Shown: positions 8,304 through 16,578, counted from the first letter of the stretch. The stretch: 64,000 bases of DNA from Streptomyces spororaveus (GCF_016755875.1 NZ_BNED01000005.1:1612001-1676000), one strand, 5' to 3'. Numbers and translations are program-made. Notes: generated by a model not told the origin, from the sequence alone.

Positions 8304-9079
8304 TTGAGCCTGCTGGACGCGAGGATCGACACGAGGTGCAGGACGGTCTGGAGCATCGCGATGGCGGCCAGGACGGCGACGCCGACGCGGGACCAGTACA
8401 GGTCGCCCTGCACCTGGTCCACGACGGCCAGCACCAGGATGAGCAGCGAGGCCTCGATGCCGAGGACCAGGCGGTGGAACTTGAGCGCGGCGGCGGCGCG
8501 GCGGGCGAGCGCCACGCCCTTCGCGCGCGGCTCGGCGGCCGCGTCCTGGACCACGGGCTTGCCGGCCTGGTGACGGGCGACCCCGACCAGGTCCGTCTCG
8601 GCCTTGATCAGGATGGCGCCGAGCGCGGCCAGGGTGCCCAGGAAGGCCCACAGCCAGTCGGCGCCGCCGGGACCCCACAGGTCGGCGGCGCGCAGGCCGA
8701 AGCCGACCAGGACCGCGGCGTCGCACAGGTAGGCGCCGACCCGGTCCAGGTACACGCCGGAGAGCGAGTACTGCTTCTTCCAGCGGGCGACCTCGCCGTC
8801 GACGCAGTCGAGCAGCAGGTACATCTGGACGGCGACCACGCCGAGGACGGCGCCGAGGACGCCCGGCACCAGCAGCGCCGGGAGGGCGAGGACACCGGCG
8901 AGCGTCATCAGGTAGGTCAGCTGGTTGGGCGTGACCTTGGTGGTGACCAGGACCCGGGTGATGCGCAGGGAGATCTCGCGCATGTAGAGGCGCCCGCCCC
9001 AGTGCTCGCCGCTGACCCGGTCCTTCACACCCGCGGGGTGGACGACGGGCCTCAGTTCAGCTACGGATGGTCTTGGCAT
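8300..9079 (-). CDS. CDP-alcohol phosphatidyltransferase with incomplete active-site motif
   Basis: A 259-aa membrane enzyme of the CDP-alcohol phosphatidyltransferase family, which transfers a phospho-alcohol from a CDP-alcohol to a hydroxyl acceptor. The signature DCVDGEVAR is present at about residue 95, then Gly eight residues on, and the third Asp in VYLDRVGA. The fourth Asp of the family motif, three residues after the third, is Ala here; an Asp occurs five residues later (LCD). Several hydrophobic helices follow. The ATG start at 9079 overlaps the dehydrogenase gene by 23 nt; no ribosome site decides it. The missing Asp leaves catalytic competence open. Confidence 0.85.
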   Translation of the reverse strand: MPRPSVAELRPVVHPAGVKDRVSGEHWGGRLYMREISLRITRVLVTTKVTPNQLTYLMTLAGVLALPALLVPGVLGAVLGVVAVQMYLLLDCVDGEVARWKKQYSLSGVYLDRVGAYLCDAAVLVGFGLRAADLWGPGGADWLWAFLGTLAALGAILIKAETDLVGVARHQAGKPVVQDAAAEPRAKGVALARRAAAALKFHRLVLGIEASLLILVLAVVDQVQGDLYWSRVGVAVLAAIAMLQTVLHLVSILASSRLK

Positions 9080-10118
9080 AGTCGGCGTATGCGTCCCTGA
9101 TCTCGGCTGCGGACAGGTTGAGGTGCTCCAGGATCGTGAAGCGTCCCGGGCGGGTCTGGGGGGCGTACTCGACGGCCGCGACGAACTCGTCGACGCTGAA
9201 GCCGATCTCCTCGGGCCCGACCGGCAGGCCGTGCCGGCGCAGCACCTCGACGAAGAGGCCCGACTGCTCGGCGGCCCCGCGCAGGTGCATCGCGAAGGCG
9301 GCACCGATGCCGACCTGCTCGCCGTGGAGCGCGGAGCGTCCCGGGTGCAGCAGGTCGAAGGCGTGGCTGATCTCGTGGCAGGCGCCGGACGACGGGCGGG
9401 AGTCCCCGCTGATCGACATGGCGATGCCGGAGAGCACCAGCGCCTCGGAGAGCACGGTGAGGAACTCGTCGTCGCCGCATCCGCCGGGGTGGCGCAGCAC
9501 GGACTCGCCGGCGGTACGGGCCATGGCGGCGGCCAGGCCGTCGACGGGCTCGCCGGTGATCTTGTGCGAGAGCTCCCAGTCGGCGATCGCCGAGATGTTG
9601 GAGATCGCGTCGCCGATGCCGGCGCGGATGAACCGGACCGGGGCTTCCTTGATCACGTCGAGGTCGATCACCATGGCGATCGGCGTCGGCACGCCGTAGG
9701 AGCCGCGGCCGTTGTCGTTGTCCAGGATGGACACCGGCGAGCAGATGCCGTCGTGCGAGAGGTTGGTGGCGACGGCCACCATGGGCAGGCCGACGCGCGC
9801 CGCGGCGTACTTGGCCACGTCGATGATCTTGCCGCCGCCCAGGCCCACGACGGCGTCGTAGCGGCGGCCCTTTATGTCGTCGGCCAGCTTGACCGCGGAG
9901 TCGATGGTGCCGTCGACGACGGCGTACCAGTCGGCGTGCGGCAGCACGGGCTCCAGCCTGGCGCGCAGCGCCACGCCGGAGCCTCCGCTGATCGCGATGG
10001 CCAGCTTGCCGGAGGCGGAGATCCGCTGGTCGGCCAGGAGGCCGGCCAGGTCGTCCATCGCCCCGCGACTGATGTCGACGACGACGGGCGAGGGGATGAG
10101 CCTCGTCAGTACTGGCAT
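9057..10118 (-). CDS. Iron-containing alcohol / sn-glycerol-1-phosphate dehydrogenase-like protein
   Basis: A 353-aa member of the dehydroquinate synthase/glycerol dehydrogenase fold. The NAD(P) loop is GLGGGKIIDVAKYAA (about 91-105). Metal-ligand positions are visible as SHDG, ACHEISHAFDLLHPG and ALHGEQVG. This pattern matches the AraM/EgsA group, which reduces dihydroxyacetone phosphate to sn-glycerol-1-phosphate, better than other alcohol dehydrogenases. It overlaps the nucleotidyltransferase gene by 13 nt. A reductase making a polyol phosphate next to a cytidylyltransferase-like enzyme suggests that it makes the alcohol phosphate activated by its neighbour. Substrate is inferred. Confidence 0.85.
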   Translation of the reverse strand: MPVLTRLIPSPVVVDISRGAMDDLAGLLADQRISASGKLAIAISGGSGVALRARLEPVLPHADWYAVVDGTIDSAVKLADDIKGRRYDAVVGLGGGKIIDVAKYAAARVGLPMVAVATNLSHDGICSPVSILDNDNGRGSYGVPTPIAMVIDLDVIKEAPVRFIRAGIGDAISNISAIADWELSHKITGEPVDGLAAAMARTAGESVLRHPGGCGDDEFLTVLSEALVLSGIAMSISGDSRPSSGACHEISHAFDLLHPGRSALHGEQVGIGAAFAMHLRGAAEQSGLFVEVLRRHGLPVGPEEIGFSVDEFVAAVEYAPQTRPGRFTILEHLNLSAAEIRDAYADYAKTIRS

Positions 10119-10858
10119 GCGATCGTCCGGCCCTTGGCGAGGTCGTCGTGGTTGTCGATCTCGACCCACTTGACGTCGCCGATGGGGGCCACGTCGATGG
10201 TGAAGCCGTCGTTGACGAGCTGCTGGTAGCCGTCCTCGTAGTAGAGGTCGGGGTCGCGCTCGAAGGTGGTCTTCAGGGCCTCGGCCAGCTGCTCGGCGGC
10301 CTCGGGCTCGATGAGGGTGACACCGATGTACTCGCCGGTGGCGTCGGCGGGGTCCATCAGCTTGGTGATCTTCTGCACACCCTTTCCGTCGGCGGTGACG
10401 ACCTTCATCTCCTCGTCGGCCAGGTTCTTGACCGTGTCGAGGGCGAGGATGATCTTCTGGCCGTTGCCGCGGGCGGCGAGCAGGGTGCGCTCGACCGAGA
10501 CCGGGTGGACGGTGTCGCCGTTGGCGAGGATCACGCCCTGCTTGAGGACGTCACGCGCGCACCACAGGGAGTAGGCGTTGTTCCACTCCTCGGCCTTGTC
10601 GTTGTCGATCAACGTGATCTTGACGCCGTACTTGGCCTCCAGGGCCTCCCGGCGGGCGTAGACGGCCTCCTTGCGGTAGCCGACGACGACGGCGACCTCG
10701 GTGAGGCCGACCTCGGCGAAGTTGCCCAGGGTCAGGTCGAGAACCGTCAGGCTCTCCTCGTCACCCTCGGGGCCGACCGGCACGAGCGCCTTGGGCAGGG
10801 TGTCGGTGTAGGGACGCAGACGGCGTCCGGCACCGGCAGCGAGTACAAGGCCGATCAT
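10106..10858 (-). CDS. Sugar/alcohol-phosphate nucleotidyltransferase (phosphocholine/CDP-polyol type)
   Basis: A 250-aa NTP transferase. The N-terminal nucleotide loop LVLAAGAGRRLRPYTDTLPKALVPV is complete, the metal-binding ANGDTVHP is at about residue 115, and EIDNHDDLAKG near the C-terminus is typical of phosphocholine and inositol-phosphate cytidylyltransferases. It would transfer a nucleotide (likely CMP) to an alcohol phosphate. The ATG overlaps the stop of the upstream CDP-alcohol phosphatidyltransferase (ATGA). The pairing resembles the inositol-1-phosphate cytidylyltransferase plus CDP-alcohol transferase of di-inositol-phosphate synthesis. CTP specificity is inferred from neighbours, not from a residue signature. 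Confidence 0.87.
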   Translation of the reverse strand: MIGLVLAAGAGRRLRPYTDTLPKALVPVGPEGDEESLTVLDLTLGNFAEVGLTEVAVVVGYRKEAVYARREALEAKYGVKITLIDNDKAEEWNNAYSLWCARDVLKQGVILANGDTVHPVSVERTLLAARGNGQKIILALDTVKNLADEEMKVVTADGKGVQKITKLMDPADATGEYIGVTLIEPEAAEQLAEALKTTFERDPDLYYEDGYQQLVNDGFTIDVAPIGDVKWVEIDNHDDLAKGRTIACQY

Positions 10859-12651
10859 GCTGGTTCTCCTTCGTCATGTACGGCGGGTGCTCCGGAGGAG
10901 ACCCAGAATCGGATGCTCTCCACGAGCACCACGAGTGCCACGAACACGGCCGTGACCGTGAGCGCGACGGGGAAGTCCGCTTCGCGCGATACGAGGACGG
11001 CCGCCAGGACCGTGATCAGCAGGACCCGGCCTTCGTGGCCGCCGATCGTCCGCACCAGCCAGTGCGGGGGCGCGCCGGTGCCACCGCGGATGCGGTACAC
11101 CGTGTCGTAGTGATGGTAGGCGACCGCCGCGATCAGGCCGAATGCCGCGGGGAGGGCCCCGGGGACGTCCGCCTTGACGGCGAGCGCGAGAACCGTCACG
11201 TATTCGGCCGCCCGGAACAGCGGCGGGATCAGCCAGTCAAGGGCGCCCTTGAGCGGCGCGGCGACGGCGAGGCCGGCCGCCATGACATAGATCACCGCGA
11301 CGGCGATCAGCCTGGGGTCGCCGAACGGCAGGAAGACGGCGCCCGCGATCATCACCAGGGTGCCGAGGGCCGCCACGTACACGGAGCCGAAGGATCCGGC
11401 GCGGCCGCGCAGCAGCCGGGCCTGGAGCTCGGCGAGCGGGCCCGAGTCGGCCAGGTCGGCCAGCGCCTGGGCCGCCCGGTCGGTGCGGGTGGCCTTGCGC
11501 GTCAGGGAGCGCAGGACCCGCCCGGCGGTGGTGTAGAGCGCGCCGAAGGCGCAGCCGATCAGCAGGGCGTAGAAGACGATCCGGGGGGTGGTGAAGGCGG
11601 TCAGGACCGCGATCATCGCCCAGCGCTCACCGATCGGGAGGATGATCATCCGGCGGACCCACACGGTCCAGCCGACGCTGTCGAGCCGGCCGGACAGGGC
11701 GGCCGTGGGGCTGGTGTTGGCGGTGGCGTCGTGGTTGGCCTCGTTGAAGGAGAAGTCCACGACGTGCCGGCAGGTCATGAGGATCATGGAGCCGACGGCC
11801 AGGGCCCAGACGTCGTCGCCGTTGCGGGCCGCGCCGAGCGCGAGGCCCGCGTAGAAGGCGTACTCCTTCGCGCGGTCGAAGGTGGCGTCGAGCCAGGCGC
11901 CCATCGTCGAGTACTGGAGCGAGTAACGGGCGAGCTGCCCGTCGGTGCAGTCCAGTACGAAGGAGACGAGGAGCAGCACACCGGCCGCCACGTAACCCCA
12001 GCGCTCGCCCGTGGCGGCGCAGCCGGCCGCGATCAGCGCGGTGATCAGCGAGGCGGTGGTGACCTGGTTCGGGGTCAGGCCGCGGCGCGCGCACCAGCGG
12101 GCGATGTAGCGCGAGTACGGGCTGATGAAGAAGGTGGTGAAGAAGCCGTCGCGGGACTTCACGGCGGTGCGCAGGCGTACGGCCTCGTCGTCGACGGCGG
12201 CGACGGCGGCGGTCGCCGCGTCCCGGTCCGCCCCGGTGGTGGGGACGGCGGCGACGAGCGTGCCCAGTTCGGGGCGCTGGACGGTGGTCCCGGCGGCCTC
12301 GACCGCGGCCGCGAGCCGGTCCGCGTACGGGGCGGCCCCGTCGGTACCCGCGGAGGCGGCCTCGGCGGCGGCCTTGTCGAGGGCACCGCGGGCCCCGGCC
12401 TGGACGGCGAGGGCACCGGTGACGGCGCAGGCGTCGAAGCGCGGGTCGGTCAGCGCGAGGCGCAGCGCGTGCACGTGCCCGACGAAGGCGCTGTCCACGA
12501 CGGCCACCCGCTGGTCGGCGGGTACGCCCGTGAGCGCGGCGGCGGCGTCCTGGGGTCCGGCGGCCGGGCGGACGTCGAAACCGAGGGAGCGCAGCTCGTC
12601 CGCGAGCGGTGATCCGGGGACCGGCAGGCCGGTGAGGATGACGGTCGGCAG
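10855..12651 (-). CDS. Large CDP-alcohol phosphatidyltransferase with N-terminal Rossmann-like region; start codon anomalous
   Basis: A membrane protein of about 598 aa. Residues 1-180 form a soluble Ala-rich domain opening LPTVILTGLPVPGSPLA, resembling a degenerate nucleotidyl-binding fold. From about 195 comes the CDP-alcohol phosphatidyltransferase core: LTPNQVTTAS, then DCTDGQLAR, GAWLDATFDRAK, with all four Asp present. A long helical C-terminus follows, ending in several membrane segments; I associate it with a Streptomyces domain of unknown function (DUF5941 from memory). No ATG or GTG lies at the natural N-terminus: the frame opens after a TGA at 12658, and CTG at 12651 sits nine bases after AAGGAG. 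The first in-frame GTG, at 12507, would delete conserved-looking sequence. Confidence 0.8.
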   Translation of the reverse strand: MPTVILTGLPVPGSPLADELRSLGFDVRPAAGPQDAAAALTGVPADQRVAVVDSAFVGHVHALRLALTDPRFDACAVTGALAVQAGARGALDKAAAEAASAGTDGAAPYADRLAAAVEAAGTTVQRPELGTLVAAVPTTGADRDAATAAVAAVDDEAVRLRTAVKSRDGFFTTFFISPYSRYIARWCARRGLTPNQVTTASLITALIAAGCAATGERWGYVAAGVLLLVSFVLDCTDGQLARYSLQYSTMGAWLDATFDRAKEYAFYAGLALGAARNGDDVWALAVGSMILMTCRHVVDFSFNEANHDATANTSPTAALSGRLDSVGWTVWVRRMIILPIGERWAMIAVLTAFTTPRIVFYALLIGCAFGALYTTAGRVLRSLTRKATRTDRAAQALADLADSGPLAELQARLLRGRAGSFGSVYVAALGTLVMIAGAVFLPFGDPRLIAVAVIYVMAAGLAVAAPLKGALDWLIPPLFRAAEYVTVLALAVKADVPGALPAAFGLIAAVAYHHYDTVYRIRGGTGAPPHWLVRTIGGHEGRVLLITVLAAVLVSREADFPVALTVTAVFVALVVLVESIRFWVSSGAPAVHDEGEPA

Positions 12652-13022
12652 ACGAACTCACTCCTTGTAACGGATTCCGAACGCGCGCCCTTATGGGGCG
12701 GCAGCACGTCGGCAGAGGCTATCGGATGAATGGAAGCAGGGGTTCACCACCCGTTTACGCCCTGATAAGCCGAATATCCGGGCCCAGGGCCGGGTTCCGA
12801 TCATCATTGACGATCACGGCGCCGTACCACAAACGGCCCGGATGTTACGGTGGACACGCCCCTGAACGTGCCGAGTGGAAAGAGGTGGGTCGATGACCGT
12901 CGTAGTGGTCGCTGCCATGCGCGGCGAACTCCGGTACATCTCCCCTTCCTTCCGGGCATCCGGCCGGGCCTGATCACACAGCTGGGCCTCGTCGGCCGGA
13001 GCCCCCGTTCCTAGGGTTCACG
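12652..13022. other. Divergent intergenic region with a possible 26-codon ORF
   Basis: This 371-bp gap separates the leftward exporter operon from the rightward methyltransferase-acetyltransferase gene. It is visibly AT-richer than the coding flanks between 12720 and 12850. A TTGACG at 12807-12812 could be a rightward -35 box, but no good -10 is spaced from it. The only other content seen is the small ORF listed separately. Confidence 0.5.
12893..12973 (+). CDS. Possible 26-aa leader or small protein
   Basis: A 26-codon frame starting MTVVVVAAMRGELRYISPSF and ending GRA. It is preceded by AGAGGTGG six bases before the ATG, a good ribosome-binding site. It lies 49 bp upstream of the TTG-started methyltransferase-acetyltransferase gene, in the same direction. 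The good Shine-Dalgarno and non-random composition (lower GC than shadow frames) suggest translation. It could be a leader peptide or a free small protein. No family is recognised. Confidence 0.4.
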   Translation: MTVVVVAAMRGELRYISPSFRASGRA

Positions 13023-14348
13023 TTGACCGACAGCAATTCCTCCGGCGACACCGTCGACCTCGACGGCGCCGACGACTTCACGCACGCCTTCTTCGCCCTG
13101 CACCACGGCCTGCCCCGGCAGGCCCCGGGCTCCGACGCGAGCACCCGCCACCTGTTGTCCCTGTGCGGACCGCTGCCCGAGCGGCCGCGCGTCCTGGACC
13201 TGGGCTGCGGCCCGGGCCGCAGCGCCCTGCTGCTCGCCGCCGAGGCGGGCGCGGCCGGGACGGCCGGCGCCGAGGTGACCGCCGCAGACCTGCACGCCCC
13301 GTTCCTGGGCGAACTCCGTGCGGCCGCCGCGGCCCGCGGGCTCACCGACCGGATCCGCACGGTGCAGGCGGACATGGGCGCGCTCCCGCACGAGGGCTTC
13401 GAGGACGGCTCCTTCGACCTCGTCTGGGCCGAGGGCTCCGCCTACATCCTCGGCTTCGACACCGCGCTCGCACGGTGGAAGCGCCTGCTCGCCCCGGGCG
13501 GCACCCTCGTCCTCACCGAGTGCCAGTGGTCGGTCGCGCAGCCGTCCGCGGGGGCCCGCGCCTTCTGGGACCCGCACTGCGCGCTGCGCACCACGGCCGG
13601 CAACCTCGCGGCCGCCCAGGCCGCCGGGTACCAGGTGCTCGGCGTGCACGAGCTGCCCGACTCCGACTGGGCCGAGTACTACGGCCCGCTCGCCGAGCGG
13701 GTCCGTACCGTGTCCGGATCGGGCGGGCCGGCGATGGCGCGGGCCCTGGCCGCGACGCGCGAGGAGCTCGGCGTACGGGCCCGCCACGGGCACGAGTACG
13801 GATACACGGGCTACGTCCTGCGCCCGGTGAGCGCCGGGGACGGCGACGCCTGGCCCGCCCGCCCGGAGGCCGCGGACGACGTGGCCGCCGTCCGGGCGGT
13901 CGATCTGGCGGCGTTCGGGACTCCGCTGGAGGCCGACCTCGTGGACGCGCTCCGCGCCGACGACTCCTGGCTGCCGGGGCTTTCGTACGTGGCCGAGGCC
14001 CCGGACGGTTCGGTGGCGGCGCACGCCCTGCTGACCCGGTGCTACGTCGGCGGCGTCCCGGCGCTCGCGCTCGCCCCGGTGGCGGCCGATCCCAAGCTGC
14101 AGCGCTCGGGCGCGGGCAGCTCCGTCGTACGGGCGCTGCTGGCGGCGGCCCGGGAGCGGGGGGAGTCACTGGTCCTCGTCCTGGGGCACCCTGAGTACTA
14201 CCCGCGCTTCGGCTTCGTACCGGCGTCGCGCTTCGGGATCCGGGCGCCCTTCGAGGTCCCGGACGAGGCCATGATGGCGCTGGTGCTCGATGCCTCCCGG
14301 CCGGTGCCGGCGGGAACGATCCGGTATCCGGCCCCGTTCGGCGTCTGA
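13023..14348 (+). CDS. Fused class I SAM methyltransferase / GNAT N-acetyltransferase
   Basis: A 441-aa two-domain protein. Residues ~40-265 form a class I methyltransferase with motif I VLDLGCGPGRSALLLA (about 57-72), an acidic VTAADLH, and FDLVWAEGSAYILGFD. Residues ~280-441 form a GNAT-type domain, with AADPKLQRSGAGSSVVRALL and LGHPEYYPRFGFVPAS, the acetyl-CoA loop and the hallmark PEYYPRFGF. It starts with TTG, AGGG being seven bases upstream. The reading frame is continuous through the inter-domain linker, so this is a true fusion. Substrates are not predictable; I recall the same fusion annotated in other streptomycetes. Confidence 0.9.
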   Translation: MTDSNSSGDTVDLDGADDFTHAFFALHHGLPRQAPGSDASTRHLLSLCGPLPERPRVLDLGCGPGRSALLLAAEAGAAGTAGAEVTAADLHAPFLGELRAAAAARGLTDRIRTVQADMGALPHEGFEDGSFDLVWAEGSAYILGFDTALARWKRLLAPGGTLVLTECQWSVAQPSAGARAFWDPHCALRTTAGNLAAAQAAGYQVLGVHELPDSDWAEYYGPLAERVRTVSGSGGPAMARALAATREELGVRARHGHEYGYTGYVLRPVSAGDGDAWPARPEAADDVAAVRAVDLAAFGTPLEADLVDALRADDSWLPGLSYVAEAPDGSVAAHALLTRCYVGGVPALALAPVAADPKLQRSGAGSSVVRALLAAARERGESLVLVLGHPEYYPRFGFVPASRFGIRAPFEVPDEAMMALVLDASRPVPAGTIRYPAPFGV

Positions 14349-14387
14349 CACGCCCACGAGGTCATGTGAGGTGACCCGCGAGGTGAT

Positions 14388-14422
14388 CCGCCCCTCGTCG
14401 CCTAGCACGCGACGGGGGGCGG
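14388..14422 (+). terminator. Terminator hairpin after the methyltransferase-acetyltransferase gene
   Basis: A 14-bp stem with one mismatch (CCGCCCCTCGTCGC against GCGACGGGGGGCGG) and a 7-nt loop, 40 bp after the stop. It lies before the idi gene, which therefore probably has its own promoter. Confidence 0.6.
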
Positions 14423-14502
14423 ACATGCGTGGATCTCCGAAGTGGGGACAAGCCTCTTTTGTACGGCAGACTGAAGGCCGAAGTCCGAAGCGAAGGATGG
14501 GT

Positions 14503-15102
14503 ATGCCGACCACACCAGCCACCGCCGCGAACAGCGCGTCCAACGGCACCGGTACTCAAGAACCGATCTTGCTCGAACTGGTCGACGAGGCCGGCAACAC
14601 CATCGGCACGGCGGAGAAGCTCTCCGCCCATCAGGCACCCGGGCAGCTGCACCGGGCGTTCTCCGTGTTCCTCTTCGACGAGCAGGGCCGCCTGCTGATC
14701 CAGCAGCGGGCCCTCGGGAAGTACCACTCCCCCGGCGTCTGGTCGAACACCTGTTGCGGTCACCCCTATCCCGGGGAGTCGCCGTTCGCGGCGGCCGCCC
14801 GGCGGACCCATGAGGAACTGGGGCTGTCGCCCTCGCTCCTCGCGCAGGCGGGGACGGTGCGCTACAACCACCCGGACCCCGCATCGGGTCTGGTGGAGCA
14901 GGAGTTCAATCACCTGTTCGTGGGACTCGCGCAGACCGTCGTACGGCCGGATCCGGAGGAGGTGGAGGACACCGCCTTCGTCACCGCCGGGGAACTGGCG
15001 AAGCGGCACGCCGAAGTACCCTTCTCGGCCTGGTTCATGACCGTGCTGGACGCGGCGCGGCCCGCGATCCGCGAGCTGACCGGCGACGCCGCGGGCTGGT
15101 AG
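14503..15102 (+). CDS. idi: Isopentenyl-diphosphate delta-isomerase, type 1
   Basis: A 199-aa Nudix-fold isomerase that interconverts isopentenyl and dimethylallyl diphosphate, supplying allylic primer for prenyl synthases. HRAFSVFLF, then WSNTCCGHP with the catalytic Cys (about residue 86), RRTHEELG of the Nudix box, and the second active-site Glu in VEQEFNHLF are all present. The start ATG at 14503 has GAAGGA upstream; the longer frame upstream has no coding support. It lies about 9 kb from the hopanoid operon, whose polyprenyl synthase uses its product. The gene is separate, so co-regulation is only inference. Confidence 0.95.
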   Translation: MPTTPATAANSASNGTGTQEPILLELVDEAGNTIGTAEKLSAHQAPGQLHRAFSVFLFDEQGRLLIQQRALGKYHSPGVWSNTCCGHPYPGESPFAAAARRTHEELGLSPSLLAQAGTVRYNHPDPASGLVEQEFNHLFVGLAQTVVRPDPEEVEDTAFVTAGELAKRHAEVPFSAWFMTVLDAARPAIRELTGDAAGW

Positions 15103-15173
15103 CCCGTACGCCGTCCCGCTCCGCCGCCGTACTCCGTCCCGCCGCCGTCCGCCGCTCCGCCCGCCGCCGCCGC

Positions 15174-15668
15174 TCAGCCTGCGGTCGGCGGGGCGGCGAG
15201 CGGCAGGGCCGCCCAGATCACCTTGCCGCCGGTCGAGGTGTGCTCGACGTCGCAGACCCCGCCGGCCTCCAGGGTGATCTCCCGGACCAGGAGCAGGCCG
15301 CGCCCGCCGGTCTGGCCGAAGTCGGCCTCCAGCGCCTTGGGGCGGTAGGGGTGGTTGTCCTCCACGGCCACCCGCACCCACTCCCGGCCGATCGCGACCT
15401 CGACCGCGACCTCCGGCGAGAGCAGGGCGGCGTGCCGGACCGAGTTCGTCACCAGCTCGGAGACGATCAGGAGCAGGGAGTACACGAGGTCCTGATGGGC
15501 CGGCACCCCCTGGCGCCCGAGGAGGTCCCGCACCGCGCGGCGGGCCTGCGGAACGGATTCTTCAACCGCGGGCGCGGTGAACCTCCACACTCCCTCGTAC
15601 GCGAGGGGGTCGGCCGGAGCCTCCGCCTCACCCGCCTTGGCTGGCGGGACGCTCCCGCTGACATCCAT
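15174..15668 (-). CDS. ATP-binding regulator, RsbW/anti-sigma kinase-like (HATPase_c)
   Basis: A 164-aa single-domain histidine-kinase-like ATPase. The N box SELVTNSVRHA (about 76-86), the G1 region VAVEDNHPYRPKA and the G2 loop TGGRGLLLVREI are present. Such Streptomyces proteins act as serine kinases that bind sigma factors or anti-anti-sigma proteins. The ATG at 15668 follows GGGGGA by six bases and is preferred to the GTG at 15704. The gene is monocistronic, and no partner sigma factor or antagonist is next to it. Confidence 0.88.
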   Translation of the reverse strand: MDVSGSVPPAKAGEAEAPADPLAYEGVWRFTAPAVEESVPQARRAVRDLLGRQGVPAHQDLVYSLLLIVSELVTNSVRHAALLSPEVAVEVAIGREWVRVAVEDNHPYRPKALEADFGQTGGRGLLLVREITLEAGGVCDVEHTSTGGKVIWAALPLAAPPTAG

Positions 15669-15798
15669 CTTCCGTCCCCCGTCTTCACGCTCGATCGTCT
15701 CCACGCGACAAGAGTGGGGAACGGGCTGGTCCGGACCCGACTGCTGACCAGAAGTCAGCGCCTATCGGACACTTTCTGACCGCTGGCGTATGACAGAG

Positions 15799-16503
15799 TC
15801 AGTTGTTCGACTGTTCCTGATCTTCTGTGGGACGCTTCGCGGCCGCCTCGCCCGCCCCGCCCGCCGCCCCGCCCGCCGCCGCGGCCCCCGCCGGCGCCTC
15901 GTCGTCCCTGACCAAGCCCAGGATGCGCCGGGATCCCATCCCCATGGCCACCAGGCTCAGCCCGTCGAACAGCAGGGCGAGGGAGAAGAACGTTCCGATC
16001 ACGTACAGACTGTTGCCCGGCCATCCGGCCAGGATCAGGAAGCCCAGCAGGACCCCGAAGGCGCCCTGCACGATCGCCAGCCCGAAGTGGGAACCACGCA
16101 CCACCAGGGCCCCGACCAGCCGGAACACCCCGCCCACGAGGAAGAGCAGTGCGGCGAACATGGTCAGCGCCTCGGCACTGGCCTCGGGGCGGCGCAGGAT
16201 CACGAAACCCGCGGCGAGATTGATCGCGGCAACGACCACGGCGAGCCAGAAGTAGTTGCTCCTGCGCGACTGCACGGCCAGCAGCAGGCCCACCACACCG
16301 CCGATCAGCAGCAGCCACCCGAAGAGGAACATCGAGGTGAGCGTGGCCAGGCCGGTGTAGACGAGGCCGACCAGGCCGGCCAGCACCAGGATCACCCCGA
16401 GCCCCGTCATCAGCGCGAAGCTGCGGCTGAGCTTCTTCTTCTCCCACTGCTGTTCCGGGCCGCCGATCTTTCCCCCGGTACGGTCCGCACGGTCTGTGCC
16501 CAT
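15799..16503 (-). CDS. HdeD-like (DUF308) membrane protein
   Basis: A 234-aa polytopic membrane protein with about six hydrophobic helices between residues 28 and 205 in DUF308 style, e.g. GVILVLAGLVGLVYTGLATLT and LLLIGGVVGLLLAV. The C-terminus is an Ala/Gly-rich tail ending in charged residues. HdeD-family proteins are linked to acid resistance in enterics; the role here is unknown. A strong GAGGAGGTGG site precedes the ATG. It is divergent from the enoyl-CoA hydratase gene. Confidence 0.82.
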   Translation of the reverse strand: MGTDRADRTGGKIGGPEQQWEKKKLSRSFALMTGLGVILVLAGLVGLVYTGLATLTSMFLFGWLLLIGGVVGLLLAVQSRRSNYFWLAVVVAAINLAAGFVILRRPEASAEALTMFAALLFLVGGVFRLVGALVVRGSHFGLAIVQGAFGVLLGFLILAGWPGNSLYVIGTFFSLALLFDGLSLVAMGMGSRRILGLVRDDEAPAGAAAAGGAAGGAGEAAAKRPTEDQEQSNN

Positions 16504-16578
16504 GGACGTGCCACCTCCTCGCACCCCCGAGGGACTCCCTTGATCATAGGTATGACCGCCCGGGATAGCATCCGGCGC

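Noticed and set aside
12807..12851. Promoter from TTGACG and TACGGT
   Set aside because: The spacing between the boxes is far too long for one promoter.
15103..15173. CCGCC-rich stretch as a terminator
   Set aside because: It is purine-poor on one strand and cannot form a stable hairpin.
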